A DNA stretch of 64,000 bases from Berberis thunbergii (taxonomy: Eukaryota; Streptophyta; Magnoliopsida; Ranunculales; Berberidaceae), in the NCBI GenBank assembly GCA_003290165.1, contig QNQO01008304.1:62001-126000 (forward strand), read 5' to 3'. Below are positions 1 through 9,565 of the stretch, piece by piece (positions within the stretch are counted from its first letter, which is position 1; each line of letters begins with the position of its first letter). The notes under the pieces are model-generated. The model was not told the origin of the DNA. It saw only the letters and a program-made list of their open reading frames with translations, and made no database searches. Both the position numbers and the translations under genes were made by a program.

Positions 1-1594
1 TGATGATCAGATTAGCTTGATACAAGGATGATGGACTTAAGTCTGTCTCCATTAAGCCAAATCGTCTAAAAAAGGCCCTCCACACGTTAATACTCACACT
101 CCTTATTGTTCTCTCTGCGCCCTCAGTTGCAACAACATTCTGTATGCTCAAGCCTAACTGAACCTCTTCAAATATCCTCCTACTTGGATTTTTTCGATCC
201 ATGCAAACTCCTAAGCAGTCAAAATATGTACTGTAATAGAAAAGAGATTCAATGAAGCGATTCATCAGAACTGGTGAATTCTGGTTCGCTTCAACTTCTG
301 AAACCACCATGATACATGGGTCCAAGCTCTTGATTACTCTCATTAGAGTTTCTAAGCAATCAGGCTGATGGAGCATGGACCATAGTACCAAATTAGAGTA
401 TACAGCAACTGCTTCGTCTTCCTCTAGATCAAATAGCTCTTTTTTGAGATCCCTCATGTCTGATACAGTAAGTCCTTTGAATGTAAAAGGTAAGTTCAAG
501 TCTTTTGCGAAACTTATCAACCACTTCCCCGTCTCCTCAATCTGTCTAGATGTTGTACCAACAGCTGTTATCTTGATGTGTTCAATGGGGCACGCATTTC
601 TTTCTGCCAATGCTTGCATCAAGATTGACCATGTCACTCCTGATCTGATTCCAATATCGATCAAATGCATTTTTTTTGCTGAGACCACATTTTCTATGAT
701 GGCTTGTATTCCTGCAAATTGCAGCACTTGAATGAAGGGAAGTAACCGATGACATTCTAAAACAGCAGGGTTACAAGTCCTCATTGCCTCTTGTAGCTCA
801 CTTGCTTTTGTTCCTTTTTCCCCGAAAGGCTTGCAAGGAAATTGTCGTATTTCTCGGCGGATTCTTTCTCGAAGAGCTTCAGCAAAACAGGAAACAACCC
901 TTTGTACTGGGCTATCGATGTTTGATGACAAGTAGTCACACTGAGTGAGCAATAGGCACCCACGTTCAAATTGTTGATTGCCTACCTTCTCTGCTGAGGC
1001 TAGAAGAAGGCGAGCAAGTTGGACATCTCGGGTTTCTTCCTTGGTGAGACCCGCAACATCACAACCAAAGGGGTGCATAAGCATGGACAAGGGATCTGCA
1101 TGGTGAACAGAGGACTGGATGTACTGTGCACCTGCGACTCTCATGACCTCTTCAGTTGATAGTCCATTGGCATTCAAGGCATTAATTGTTTCTACAGGTT
1201 GTCGCATCTGCAGGTTTTTTCCAAATGGCATAGAATTGGCAGCTTGTGGTATTACCTTGTTTGGTTGGATGAGCTCTGAAAATTCACTTATGAACTTATC
1301 GAGATGGAAAGATTGTTGTTGCAGTTGAAATGGTGGGGATACACTATCGAACTGGAAACTGTCCAGCATCCCCAAATCAGAAAGTTGTTGTGGTCGATCT
1401 TTCAAAAATGGTACTTGTTCTGGTGGAGTGTTCTCTTGATAAAAGCTAAATTTTGAACCAAGAGAATCAGCACTCCCCCAGTCTTGAAATACAAGCAAGT
1501 TAGTTTGTTGCCCTTTACCCATCCCTCCACCCCTTCCATGCCCTTGAAAAGGATCATAAACCTCATTACTAGCATGGTCAAAAGTGTTCTCCAT
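1..1594 (-). CDS. GRAS-family transcription regulator (3' end beyond window)
   Basis: An uninterrupted minus-strand reading frame starts at the ATG at 1592-1594 and is still open at base 1, giving 531 codons with no stop in view. GRAS proteins are plant nuclear regulators that usually act through partner proteins in hormone, root or symbiosis signalling. All GRAS blocks are visible in order: a variable Gln-rich N-terminus (residues 1 to about 185), leucine heptad I from about residue 189 (DVQLARLLLASAEK), a VHIID-type core near 309 (MHLIDIG), a PFYRE-type block near 450 (FYYSTYFDCL), an RVER-like block near 475 (RRIFEEVQLGLSIQN) and the start of the SAW block near 504 (WRAFFRRFGL). The length fits a nearly complete GRAS protein. 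No DELLA or TVHYNP motif is present, so although it resembles RGL/SCL-like members it should not be called a true DELLA. No intron is needed. The subfamily cannot be fixed from sequence alone. Confidence 0.9.
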   Translation of the reverse strand, partial: MENTFDHASNEVYDPFQGHGRGGGMGKGQQTNLLVFQDWGSADSLGSKFSFYQENTPPEQVPFLKDRPQQLSDLGMLDSFQFDSVSPPFQLQQQSFHLDKFISEFSELIQPNKVIPQAANSMPFGKNLQMRQPVETINALNANGLSTEEVMRVAGAQYIQSSVHHADPLSMLMHPFGCDVAGLTKEETRDVQLARLLLASAEKVGNQQFERGCLLLTQCDYLSSNIDSPVQRVVSCFAEALRERIRREIRQFPCKPFGEKGTKASELQEAMRTCNPAVLECHRLLPFIQVLQFAGIQAIIENVVSAKKMHLIDIGIRSGVTWSILMQALAERNACPIEHIKITAVGTTSRQIEETGKWLISFAKDLNLPFTFKGLTVSDMRDLKKELFDLEEDEAVAVYSNLVLWSMLHQPDCLETLMRVIKSLDPCIMVVSEVEANQNSPVLMNRFIESLFYYSTYFDCLGVCMDRKNPSRRIFEEVQLGLSIQNVVATEGAERTIRSVSINVWRAFFRRFGLMETDLSPSSLYQANLII

Positions 1595-2126
1595 TTTTCA
1601 TTCACAGTCAATAAGAAAGCTCATAGTCATACTGTAAAAAACCAAAACACTTCAGGAGAACACTAACATGGTCTTAACTATAACAAATTCAAGCATATTC
1701 AACTTACTCATAGTGCTTCTACTAATATTGATGCGCGTGACAACATTGTATTAGACCAATAAGAATATAGATTTTCATATCTTTCTTATCAATAACAGAT
1801 GCCAATATAAGAACATAGATGGCAACATTTATGATGATGTTGATGTGCTGACTCTAGTGATAGGTTGGATGTGTGAAAGAAATTTGGGACATCAAATTAC
1901 ACAAGTAAGACAAAAGGAAATGCATACACCTGAAGCAGTATACTTTAAGAGAGTCCCATCCAAATATCTATTGAGAACTTCAGCCAAACAACAGAGCATA
2001 GACAATCCAGATAAGGAATCCTGCATGAAAGAGTGCTCACAAGGAAACAAGAAAGAAGATTAAATTTCTGTTTTCTTATACAATTATTGTAAGGTGGAAT
2101 CATAAGGACGGCATTGAGTTGAATTG
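1595..2126. other. Upstream region of the GRAS gene, no gene seen
   Basis: AT-rich DNA upstream of the GRAS start codon. It should hold the promoter and 5' leader, but I see no clear TATA box or conserved element that can be assigned. Short open frames here have no recognisable protein similarity. Confidence 0.5.
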
Positions 2127-2309
2127 TTCATTTGCTAATTAAAATTTGGGTTCCTTGAAGTTGTCAACCATAGAACATCATAGACTAAAAAAAAAAGGAT
2201 TACTATACTAATGCCAGGGATCATTATCATGTAATATCGCAGACCATGGGCCAGGATATGATATTATTCATTTGCTAATTTAAAATTTGGGATCCTTGAA
2301 GTTGTCAAC

Positions 2310-2535
2310 TGTAACGACCCGATCCGCACAGTAAGATATTGTCCGCTTTGGGCCCAACCAACCCGCACGGCTTTAAAAGGCCTCTTACTATGGGGATCCA
2401 ACCTCGCACATATATAGCACATAACCATCCCGCACCCAGGCGATGTGGGACTATGATCCCCCTTGGTAGCTAGCCCAACCCCTCTTGGGATCCACGGCCT
2501 GTTGGGCCTATTGGGCTCTAACCCTCACCCTCACA
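2310..2535 (-). repeat. TRIM 3' LTR (226 bp)
   Basis: Runs from TGTAACGACC to CCCTCACA. It is shorter than its partner at 2653-2914 because it lacks about 35 bp at the outer edge of the LTR (the segment matching 2880-2910). The rest aligns almost base for base. Confidence 0.85.
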
Positions 2536-2652
2536 GTCCACCCCCCTTAAGGCCCAACGTCCTCGTTGGCCACACAGGCACAACGTCCACGTTGCCCGAG
2601 GGCCCACCTCCACGTGGCACACTTCCGGCTGGGTCAGGCTCTGATACCATTC

Positions 2653-2914
2653 TGTAACGACCCGATCCGCACAGTAAGATATTGTCCGCTTTGGGCCCAA
2701 CCGACCCGCACGGCTTTAAAAGGCCTCTTACTATGGGGATCCAACATCGCACATATATAGCACATAACCATCCCGCACCCAGGCGATGTGGGACTATGAT
2801 CCCCCTTGGTAGCTAGCTCAACCCCTCTTGGGATCTACGGGCATGTTGGGCCTATTGGGCTCTAACCCTCACCCTCACCCTCCCCCTCAGGTCCGCCCAC
2901 ACAAGGGTCTCACA
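2653..2914 (-). repeat. TRIM 5' LTR (262 bp)
   Basis: Direct repeat of 2310-2535 with the same TGTAACGACC start. It ends CTCACA just before the TCAAC target duplication. The adjacent internal base run is the initiator-Met primer-binding site. Confidence 0.85.
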
Positions 2915-3299
2915 TCAACCATAGAACATCTTAGACTTAAAAAAAAGATTACAATACTAATGCCAGGGATCATTATCATGTAATATTGTAGACCATGGCC
3001 CAGTATATGATGAAATAATCAACAAATTAGTATGCTGCGCCTTTTTTTTCCCTATAGTTATATATTGTGGGTTATTTGCTTTTGCATTGGAACATAATAC
3101 AGGCTCTGGAGTCCTTAACAATAGATGTTGTCATTTCTGGGTGGAATTTTCATTTCCTTGTGTTAGTCTGTCTACTTTCTAGATCCCTTCTTTGGTTTGT
3201 AGGCTCAGGTGACAGTACCAACAGAATATCTTTGATCTGCTCATTATGTATACTACTTTCTAGTATTCATAGACTTTCACACTGGAATGTAGACCATTT

Positions 3300-3481
3300 T
3301 AAAGGAAGATAATTCTCTGATCCCTTTTCATTCATTGTTGTCAGGTTATATACAGGTTTACAAACAAGCTCCTAGGCTATAATTAAGGAAACTAATTATA
3401 CACCTACTAAATAATAACAGATTTGCAGAGATTTGCATATATTCTATTACAGATTTGCAGAGATTTGCATATATTCTATCA
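3300..3481 (-). repeat. Copia 3' LTR
   Basis: 182 bp, minus-strand start TGATAGAATATATGC. It contains a private internal tandem duplication of about 30 bp (AGATTTGCAGAGATTTGCATAT unit, 3419-3481) that the other LTR lacks. Confidence 0.85.
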
Positions 3482-5386
3482 CACCCCCGCAATCGAAGCG
3501 GGAGGTTGCCGTACGCTGAGACTGTCCCGAAAATCCTCAAACAGAACCAAAGGAAGACCTTTTGTAAAAATATCGGCAATCTGATATGGCGACGGGACAT
3601 GTAGGACGCGTACCTGTCCACGAGCTACCTTCTCACGAACAAAAAGAATATCCATCTCGATATGCTTAGTACGCTGATGTTGAACAGGATTTCCCAAGAG
3701 ATATATCGCACTAATATTATCACAACAGACCAATGTAGCTTTCTGAATAGGACAATGAAGCTCCAGGATAAGGTTTCGTAACCAACAAGACTCAGATACC
3801 ACATTGGCAACCCCACGGTACTCGGCTTCTGCACTAGAGCGAGACAAAGTAGCATGCCGTTTAGATGACCAAGAGATCAAATTAGCACCAAGAAAAACAC
3901 AATAACCAGATGTCGAGCGTCTGGTATCGAGACATCCACCCCAATCGGCATCTGTATAAGACAGGAGAGTGGTTGTTGAAGAGGGATATAGATGCAGGCC
4001 ATGATCCATAGTGCCCTTAATGTAGCGCACAATGCGCTTGAGAGCATGCATGTGTTCCTCCATCGGGTTATGCATGAATAAACAGATCTGTTGTACAAAC
4101 ATATGATATGTCGGGCCTCGTGAAATGAGATACTGCAGGGCTTCGGCAAGGCTGCGATAATGTGTTGGATCATCGTAAGGTGTGCTAGAGGTAGCACGCA
4201 GCTTTGGTTTAGTATCAACCGATGTGGGAGATGGCTTACAAGATGACATGCCAACTCGTTCTATAATTTCTTCGGCATACTTCCTCTGAGATAAAAAATA
4301 GACCACATGTATGACGAGTTACCGCTATACCCAAGAAGTAACTTAAAGGCTCCAAGTCTTTCATAGCGAATTCTGAGCCAAGAAGTGTCATGATAGACCG
4401 ACGAAGAGCATCTGAGGAAGCAGTTAAGATAATATCGTCCACATACAGAAAAATGTAAGCCATATCAGTACCGTGACGGTAGATGAAGAGGGAATGATCA
4501 GACTTGCTGTGAGAGAACCCAATAGTAGAAACATAATCAGTAAATCGCTTATACCAAGCCCGAGGAGCTTGCTTGAGCCCATACAAAGATTTCTTCAGTA
4601 AACAGACATAATCTGGATATGTCGGGTCTCTAAAACCATGGGTTGATGCATGTATACAGTTTCTTTGAGTTCGCCATGCAAGAACCCATTTTTCACGTCA
4701 AGCTGGTGAATTGGCCATGCTTTAGAGAGAGCCAAACTGAGCACAGTTCGAATAGTAGCCGGTTTGACAACCGGACTAAAAGTCTCGCCACAATCCACGC
4801 CAACCTGTTAAGTTTTGCCATCACCTACAAGACGGGCTTTATGCCTCTCAAAAGAACCATCAGATTTAACCTTGTGCGTAAAAATCCACATAGACCGAAT
4901 TACATTAACATCAGGCGGACGGGGCACCAACTCCCACGTCTTATTTTTAATAAGAGCAGAATATTCATCATCCATAGCCATTTTCCAATTCGGGTCACGA
5001 AGGTCCGACATGGGGTTACGAGGTAGAGGAGACTTGGTAACGTGGGTATGGAGGTCGTACTTTTTGTTTGGTTTAAATATCCCACGTTGACTGTGAGTAA
5101 CGAGCCTTTGGGCCGGAATTGGATTAGGCGGAACTGGAAAGTTGGTAGTGGGATGACTCGTGTGTGGCCCTGATGAATGTGGACCAGTAGTAGGAGAAGA
5201 CACGGAGATTGGCTGGGTGTGCACTGGGCTGCCAACGAATGGGCCTAGCGAACTGGGCTGAAGAGGAGGTTGGGCTGAATTGTGTGGTGGAGTCTGGGGA
5301 GGAGAGCCCAAGGTAGGCTGTATTTGTGTTGGGCCTATTTGTGAGGTAAGATGATGGACCAAATAAGGAGACAACCCATCACCCAA
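3479..5386 (-). pseudogene. Copia reverse transcriptase and RNase H region, broken
   Basis: The reverse-transcriptase domain is split into three open pieces (4808-5386, 4595-4798, 4236-4586). The first break is an in-frame TAA at about 4805-4807, where family members normally have Gln in a GDGKT-Q-QVG context. The second is a frameshift near 4590-4640. The catalytic box YVDDIILTAS is intact near 4440. RNase H (3479-4306) keeps the copia signatures YTDADWGG, the central SSAEAEYR and the C-terminal HVPS-QIADIFTKGL. The pieces are otherwise well preserved, which suggests moderately recent decay. Confidence 0.9.
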
Positions 5387-6402
5387 AAATCATACGTTGG
5401 AGACTTAGGAGTATGCAGCTTAGCAAACGGAAAAGTTGTTTCATCAAATATGACATGGCGACTAAGGATGATTCTATGGGACGATAAATCATAACACTTG
5501 TAACCACGATGATGTGATGGGTAACCAAAAAAGACACATGGAGTTGATCGGGCTTGGAGCTTGTTTATAGTGGGAGAGGGAAAAAGAGGGTTGCATAAGC
5601 AACCGAATACTCGAAGATGAGAATAAGATGGGTCTTTTTGATAGAGAATTTTGAGAGGGGATTGATAGGCCAATTGTTTACTTGGAAGAATATTTAGAAG
5701 GTATGTTGCCATTTGCAATGCATGATGCCAAAAGAAAGGTGGTACGGAAGCATGGGCAAGTAGAGTACGAACCATGTTGTTAATTGTCCGAATTTTTCTT
5801 TCGGATTTGCCATTTTGTGAAGAAGTATATGGGCAAGAAAGGCGAAAAGAGAGTCCATGAACTTTACAAAATTCCCAAAACGGCTTATTATCAAATTCCC
5901 TACCATTATCACATTGAAAAATTTTAATTTCCCATTCAAATTGAGTACGAATGAAAGCCCGAAAAGCAAGAAATGCGGAATAAACTTGAGATTTCTTGGA
6001 TAAGGGAAACGTCCACAAAAAATTCAAATAATCATCCAACAAAAGAACATAATAACGGTGACCCGAAGAGCTCAAAACGGGAGATATCCAAAGATCACTA
6101 TGAATAATATCAAATAGCATAAAAGTGCATGAAGTAGAAGCAACAAAAGGCAATTTAACATGTTTTCCAAGTGGGCAAGAGTGACAAACAGGAGAACCAC
6201 TAGTTTTATTACACTCAATAAACTTATTTAGCCGAAGGGAGTCAAAAACATGTGCTCCCGGATGACCCAACCGTTCATGCCATAAAGACGGTGCTAAAGC
6301 TGCAAATGTTGATGGTGAGGTGGTTTGAATTGTGGAAATGGAGGTGGTGATGGGATAAAGCTCGCCCCGACTATCACATCTCGTTGGACGCATCCCGTCC
6401 AA
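5335..6402 (-). pseudogene. Copia integrase region
   Basis: An open segment holds the integrase zinc-binding module (LWHERLGHPG, then CHSCPLGKH), followed by the catalytic core. The core shows an Asp in DIIHSDLW, a second Asp in FQCDNGREFDN and the SQNGKSERK stretch carrying the catalytic Glu. The remaining core contains YLLNILPSKQL and VFGCLCNPLFP, typical of copia. This segment overlaps the protease-encoding frame at its upstream end and the reverse-transcriptase segment at its downstream end in other frames, so indels separate them. Confidence 0.9.
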
Positions 6403-7752
6403 AAATCCTTCACAGAAAACCCAAAAGGATCAAACTCAACAGAAACCGAGTTATCAGTAGTAAATTTCCGAACAGAGACTAAGTTTTTAATAATTTGAGG
6501 CGCATGAAGGACATTTTTTAAGGATAATGGCGGGTTCGGGGGAGACAAGTTTGTGTGACCATAACCATGAATTGGAATTGAATGACCATTTCTGACAATT
6601 ATATCACGATTATTCCTCATATTAAAATAAGACGAGTGATTACCTTGCGCGGATGTCATATGAGAGGTGGCGCCGGTATCCATGTACCAATTTGCATCTG
6701 GAGGATTGAGCCTAAGTGTGTGCATCGTGGCCTCGATGTCTGTGGGTGTGGGCTGTGCTGCTGTGGCGTGGTCCAAGAACCTCGGCCTTCCTGTGCGATG
6801 TGGTGGGCCGGCCCATGGAGTAGTGGGGTAAGGGCAAGGGGGAACTGCCCACGGCATGAAAGGCCAAGGCCACTGCTGCTGCTGACTGGTCCATGGCTGC
6901 CACTGCTGCTGCTGACTGGTCTGCTGCTGGCCACCGTTGCTGCCACTGCCGGTCCGGCCACCGCCGCCCTTGCCACTGCCGTCGTGGCCACCACCACGGT
7001 TTCTGCGATTATGTCCTTTTTACCACCATTATGGCGGTTATGAGAGAAGTTATCCGAAAAGGGGGGAGTGTCTTCCGACTCCCTAGACGAGGCAGCTACC
7101 ATAGCAATACCAGACCTGGTGGCGGCTTTCCTTGCAAAACCCGCTTCTTCAAGGGTTAGCATAGATCGAGCTTGGTAGAAGGGTGGGAGAGGATTGTTTT
7201 GGCGAATAAGTGTTCCAACACCGCTATAAGCATCGGTGAGCCCCGCCACCATCTGAAGAACAAGCCGGCTGTTAGAAACCGGCGCTCCGACATTCTTGAG
7301 TTGATCCGATAAAACCTTGAGCCTTTGACAATACGCCGAGGCATTTGGAAAATCCTCCATGTTTGTGTGTGAGAATTCTTGCTCAAGTGTTACGGCACGA
7401 GAATTCTGGTTGTCTTGGAAAATATCACGCAGTCTATTCCAAGCCTCCATTGCCGTTGAGTCGGGTTCAAGAATGGTGTGCAGTAGATCATTAGAAATTG
7501 TGGCATAGATCCACTGAAGAACCGTAGCATCTAGGGTCAACCACAACTTTTTTTCATTGGTATCCGACACTTTTCCGTTGCCTTTTTCGGTGGAATAATG
7601 TGATCGAGGATCCTATGAGAGCGTGCATGAATTTTGAAGAGCTCCGCCCATGTCACATATTGGACATTTTCCATCTCAAGAATAATTGAGACGTGGTTCT
7701 TGATGTTTGAAACAGCAAGAGCAGAGTGAAAATAAGACTTTGTGGTAGACAT
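6294..7752 (-). pseudogene. Copia gag and protease region, frameshifted
   Basis: The likely gag start is the ATG at 7750-7752 (MSTTKSYFHSALAVSNIKNHV). A frame change near 7560 leads to a gag block with the copia-type helices [16 protein letters not shown] and [10 protein letters not shown] Gly/Gln/Ser-rich stretch that should hold the nucleocapsid follows in changing frames (about 6860-7060), and no intact zinc knuckle is visible. The protease motif MDTGATSHM lies near 6660, with the catalytic Asp in the D-T-G-A form usual for copia. An upstream in-frame ATG overlaps the primer-binding site and is unlikely to be the real start. The breaks mean no full Gag can be made. Confidence 0.85.
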
Positions 7753-7883
7753 GATGGCTGCTATGAAGAAGAGGAGGGTTGCCGTGGGAGAGTTGAGCGG
7801 AGATACACTAGGGCGGAGTCCACTAGGGGATGGCGGAAGATCGTGAACAGGAGAGGAATAAGGTGCCCTAGGCTCTGATACCA

Positions 7884-8063
7884 TAAAGGAAGATAATTCT
7901 CTAATCCCTTTTCATTCATTGTTGTCAGTTTATATACAGGTTTACAAACAAGATCCTAGGCTATAATTAAGGAAACTAATTATACACCTACTAAATAATA
8001 ACAGACTAATTATACACCTACTAAATAATAATATATTTGCAGAGATTTGCATATATTCTATCA
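7884..8063 (-). repeat. Copia 5' LTR
   Basis: 180 bp. It carries a different private tandem duplication (unit around ACTAATTATACACCTACTAAATAATA, 7975-8030), so the two LTRs have gained unrelated short duplications since insertion. Confidence 0.85.
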
Positions 8064-8068
8064 CATTT

Positions 8069-8743
8069 GTGCCAGTCGGAGTACGTGTTTTACGGTTTCT
8101 GCTGAGCTTTGACACATTCTGAGCTTTTGTTCTGCATGCATCATTAAGTATGGAAGCAACAAAAAGCTAAGCTGAAAATCAGGACATTGTAGAGATAGGT
8201 TACCACCTGGGTTGCACAGATGGGGTTATTGGATCGGATGGGTGTGGAGTGTCTTACACAACAAATTAAAAAAAAAATTAAGCGATACAGGGTTGTGTTC
8301 TTTAATTATTTATTTTTATACACAGAAAGCTTATCATATAATGAACGGATTCTCACAATATGTCATATTTTACTGACAAATTGCAAACAGTGATGAATAA
8401 CAATAAAGAACTATACTACAAAAGTTGAGTTTTATTGTTATCTAGGCTATACATCTCAAATTGCAAAATTCTAAAATTGTGTCGTGTCGAACACAAACAC
8501 GCGTCTAACATGGGTATGCCACCCTTCAGAAGTGTCCGTGTAACCCAGGTTACCACTTTTACCCTTTCTTCTTTAACCGTGAAGGAACATAAGTTTTTTT
8601 CAAGTGCTTAATACAACCTAAAAATGTGAGGAGTAATTGATTAGTTTAAAACAAGAAAAACATCAAATTCTCAGGTTTTGTTAAAGACTAAAAATTAAAG
8701 GACTTAAGATGGGGTAAATAACATGATCAAAGAAAAGGGCTTC
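8069..8743. other. Intergenic spacer, no feature seen
   Basis: AT-rich DNA between the copia element and the hAT-type element. I see no coding, repeat or promoter signal. Confidence 0.5.
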
Positions 8744-8751
8744 ATCATATG

Positions 8752-9557
8752 TAGGGATGGCAAAATCCGCCCCACCCAATCAGTTTGGGGCGGTTTTGGA
8801 TATGCTTAAACGGAATTTGGGGCGGATACGGATATCCAAACAACATTCATTAAATATTCGGGGCGGATACGAATTTGGCCATATCCGCCCCACGGATATC
8901 CGTTTATTAGGTAACATTACAACAATACACTTCCCCTATATAAAGGGATTAAACCCTTGATCCCTCTCCCTCATTCCCTCCCTCACACCCGTCTCTCCCT
9001 CTCTGCCTCTCACACATCGAAAACACAGGCGGAGGCCGAAGGGAAGGGTCGTCGTCGACTCGTCGTCCCCCTCTTCTCTCTCACTGTCCCTTCTTATCTC
9101 TCACAAGCTCACAGCGAAGGCGAAGGCCATCCACCTCTTCTTCTCTCTCACAGCGAAGGCGAAGCTCGTCCGCCTCTTCTTCTCTGATCTCTCTCACAGC
9201 GAAGGCGTCGTCGCCTCTTCTCCTTCTCTGATCTTAGCAATAAGATCTTATCTTAGATCTAAACTCTAAGAAAGATCATATCTGATCTCAGATATCAGAT
9301 CGTTTTTTTTATAATATATCATAGATCAATTTTTTTTTTTTTGTATGGAATCTTTGTAATTTTGTGCTACTGGTAATGAAGTATATTCTGTGTAATTTTT
9401 TGTTATAATTTTGTGCGGATTGGCGGGGCGGGGCGGATACGACTTTTAATAAAAATTGCAAACGGATTGGCGGGGCGGATCTGGGGATCCATTATTCCTG
9501 ACGGATCGGGGATGGATTTGCTCAAATCCGCCCCAATCCGCCCCGTTGTCATCCCTA
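8752..9557. mobile_element. Non-autonomous hAT-type DNA transposon (806 bp)
   Basis: Terminal inverted repeats TAGGGATGGCAA and TTGTCATCCCTA are flanked by a perfect 8-bp target duplication, ATCATATG (8744-8751 and 9558-9565). An 8-bp duplication is the hAT hallmark. The ends are loaded with subterminal GGGGCGGAT motifs (left 8770-8900, right 9420-9545), which are likely transposase-binding sites. The centre has a TATA-like box (TATATAAAGG, about 8937) followed by a pyrimidine-rich leader-like stretch (8955-9240). This looks like a retained promoter and 5' leader of a parental gene without the coding body. Confidence 0.9.
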
Positions 9558-9565
9558 ATCATATG

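Larger units (their letters stand above)
2310..2914 (-). mobile_element. TRIM (terminal-repeat retrotransposon in miniature)
   Basis: Two direct repeats, each starting TGTAACGACC and ending CACA, flank a 117-bp internal stretch with no coding capacity. On the minus strand a primer-binding site complementary to initiator tRNA-Met (TGGTATCAGAGCC, 2637-2649) follows the 5' LTR, and a purine tract (2536-2552) precedes the 3' LTR. A 5-bp target duplication, TCAAC, lies at 2305-2309 and 2915-2919. The element has no gag or pol and must have been mobilised by enzymes supplied in trans, as is usual for TRIMs. Confidence 0.9.
2127..3011. repeat. Local tandem duplication of about 140 bp, second copy split by a TRIM
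   Basis: Copy A (2127-2266) runs from TTCATTTGCTAATT through TTGTCAACCATAGAACATC to a GACCATGGGCCAGGATATGAT end. Copy B starts at 2267 with the same bases, is interrupted at 2309 by the TRIM, and resumes at 2915 with TCAACCATAGAACATC, ending near 3011. Copy A therefore preserves the unoccupied insertion site. Confidence 0.85.
3300..8063 (-). mobile_element. Ty1/copia LTR retrotransposon, decayed
   Basis: A 4.76-kb element on the minus strand. LTRs of 182 bp (3300-3481) and 180 bp (7884-8063) share nearly all bases. A 5-bp target duplication, CATTT, flanks it at 3295-3299 and 8064-8068. The primer-binding site for initiator tRNA-Met lies at 7871-7883 beside the 5' LTR, and a G-rich polypurine tract (GCGGGGGTG on the minus strand) abuts the 3' LTR. 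Coding order is gag, protease, integrase, reverse transcriptase, RNase H, which defines copia. The reading frame is broken several times, so the copy is not autonomous. Confidence 0.95.

Noticed and set aside
1845..2063. 72-codon frame upstream of the GRAS gene
   Set aside because: No similarity, AT-rich composition, no conserved features.
2463..2760. Short open frames on both strands around 2463-2760
   Set aside because: They lie inside the TRIM LTRs and internal region and have no protein similarity.
8957..9187. Ser/Leu-rich open frame in the hAT-type element
   Set aside because: It is a translation of a pyrimidine-rich leader-like stretch with no domain and no conserved start.
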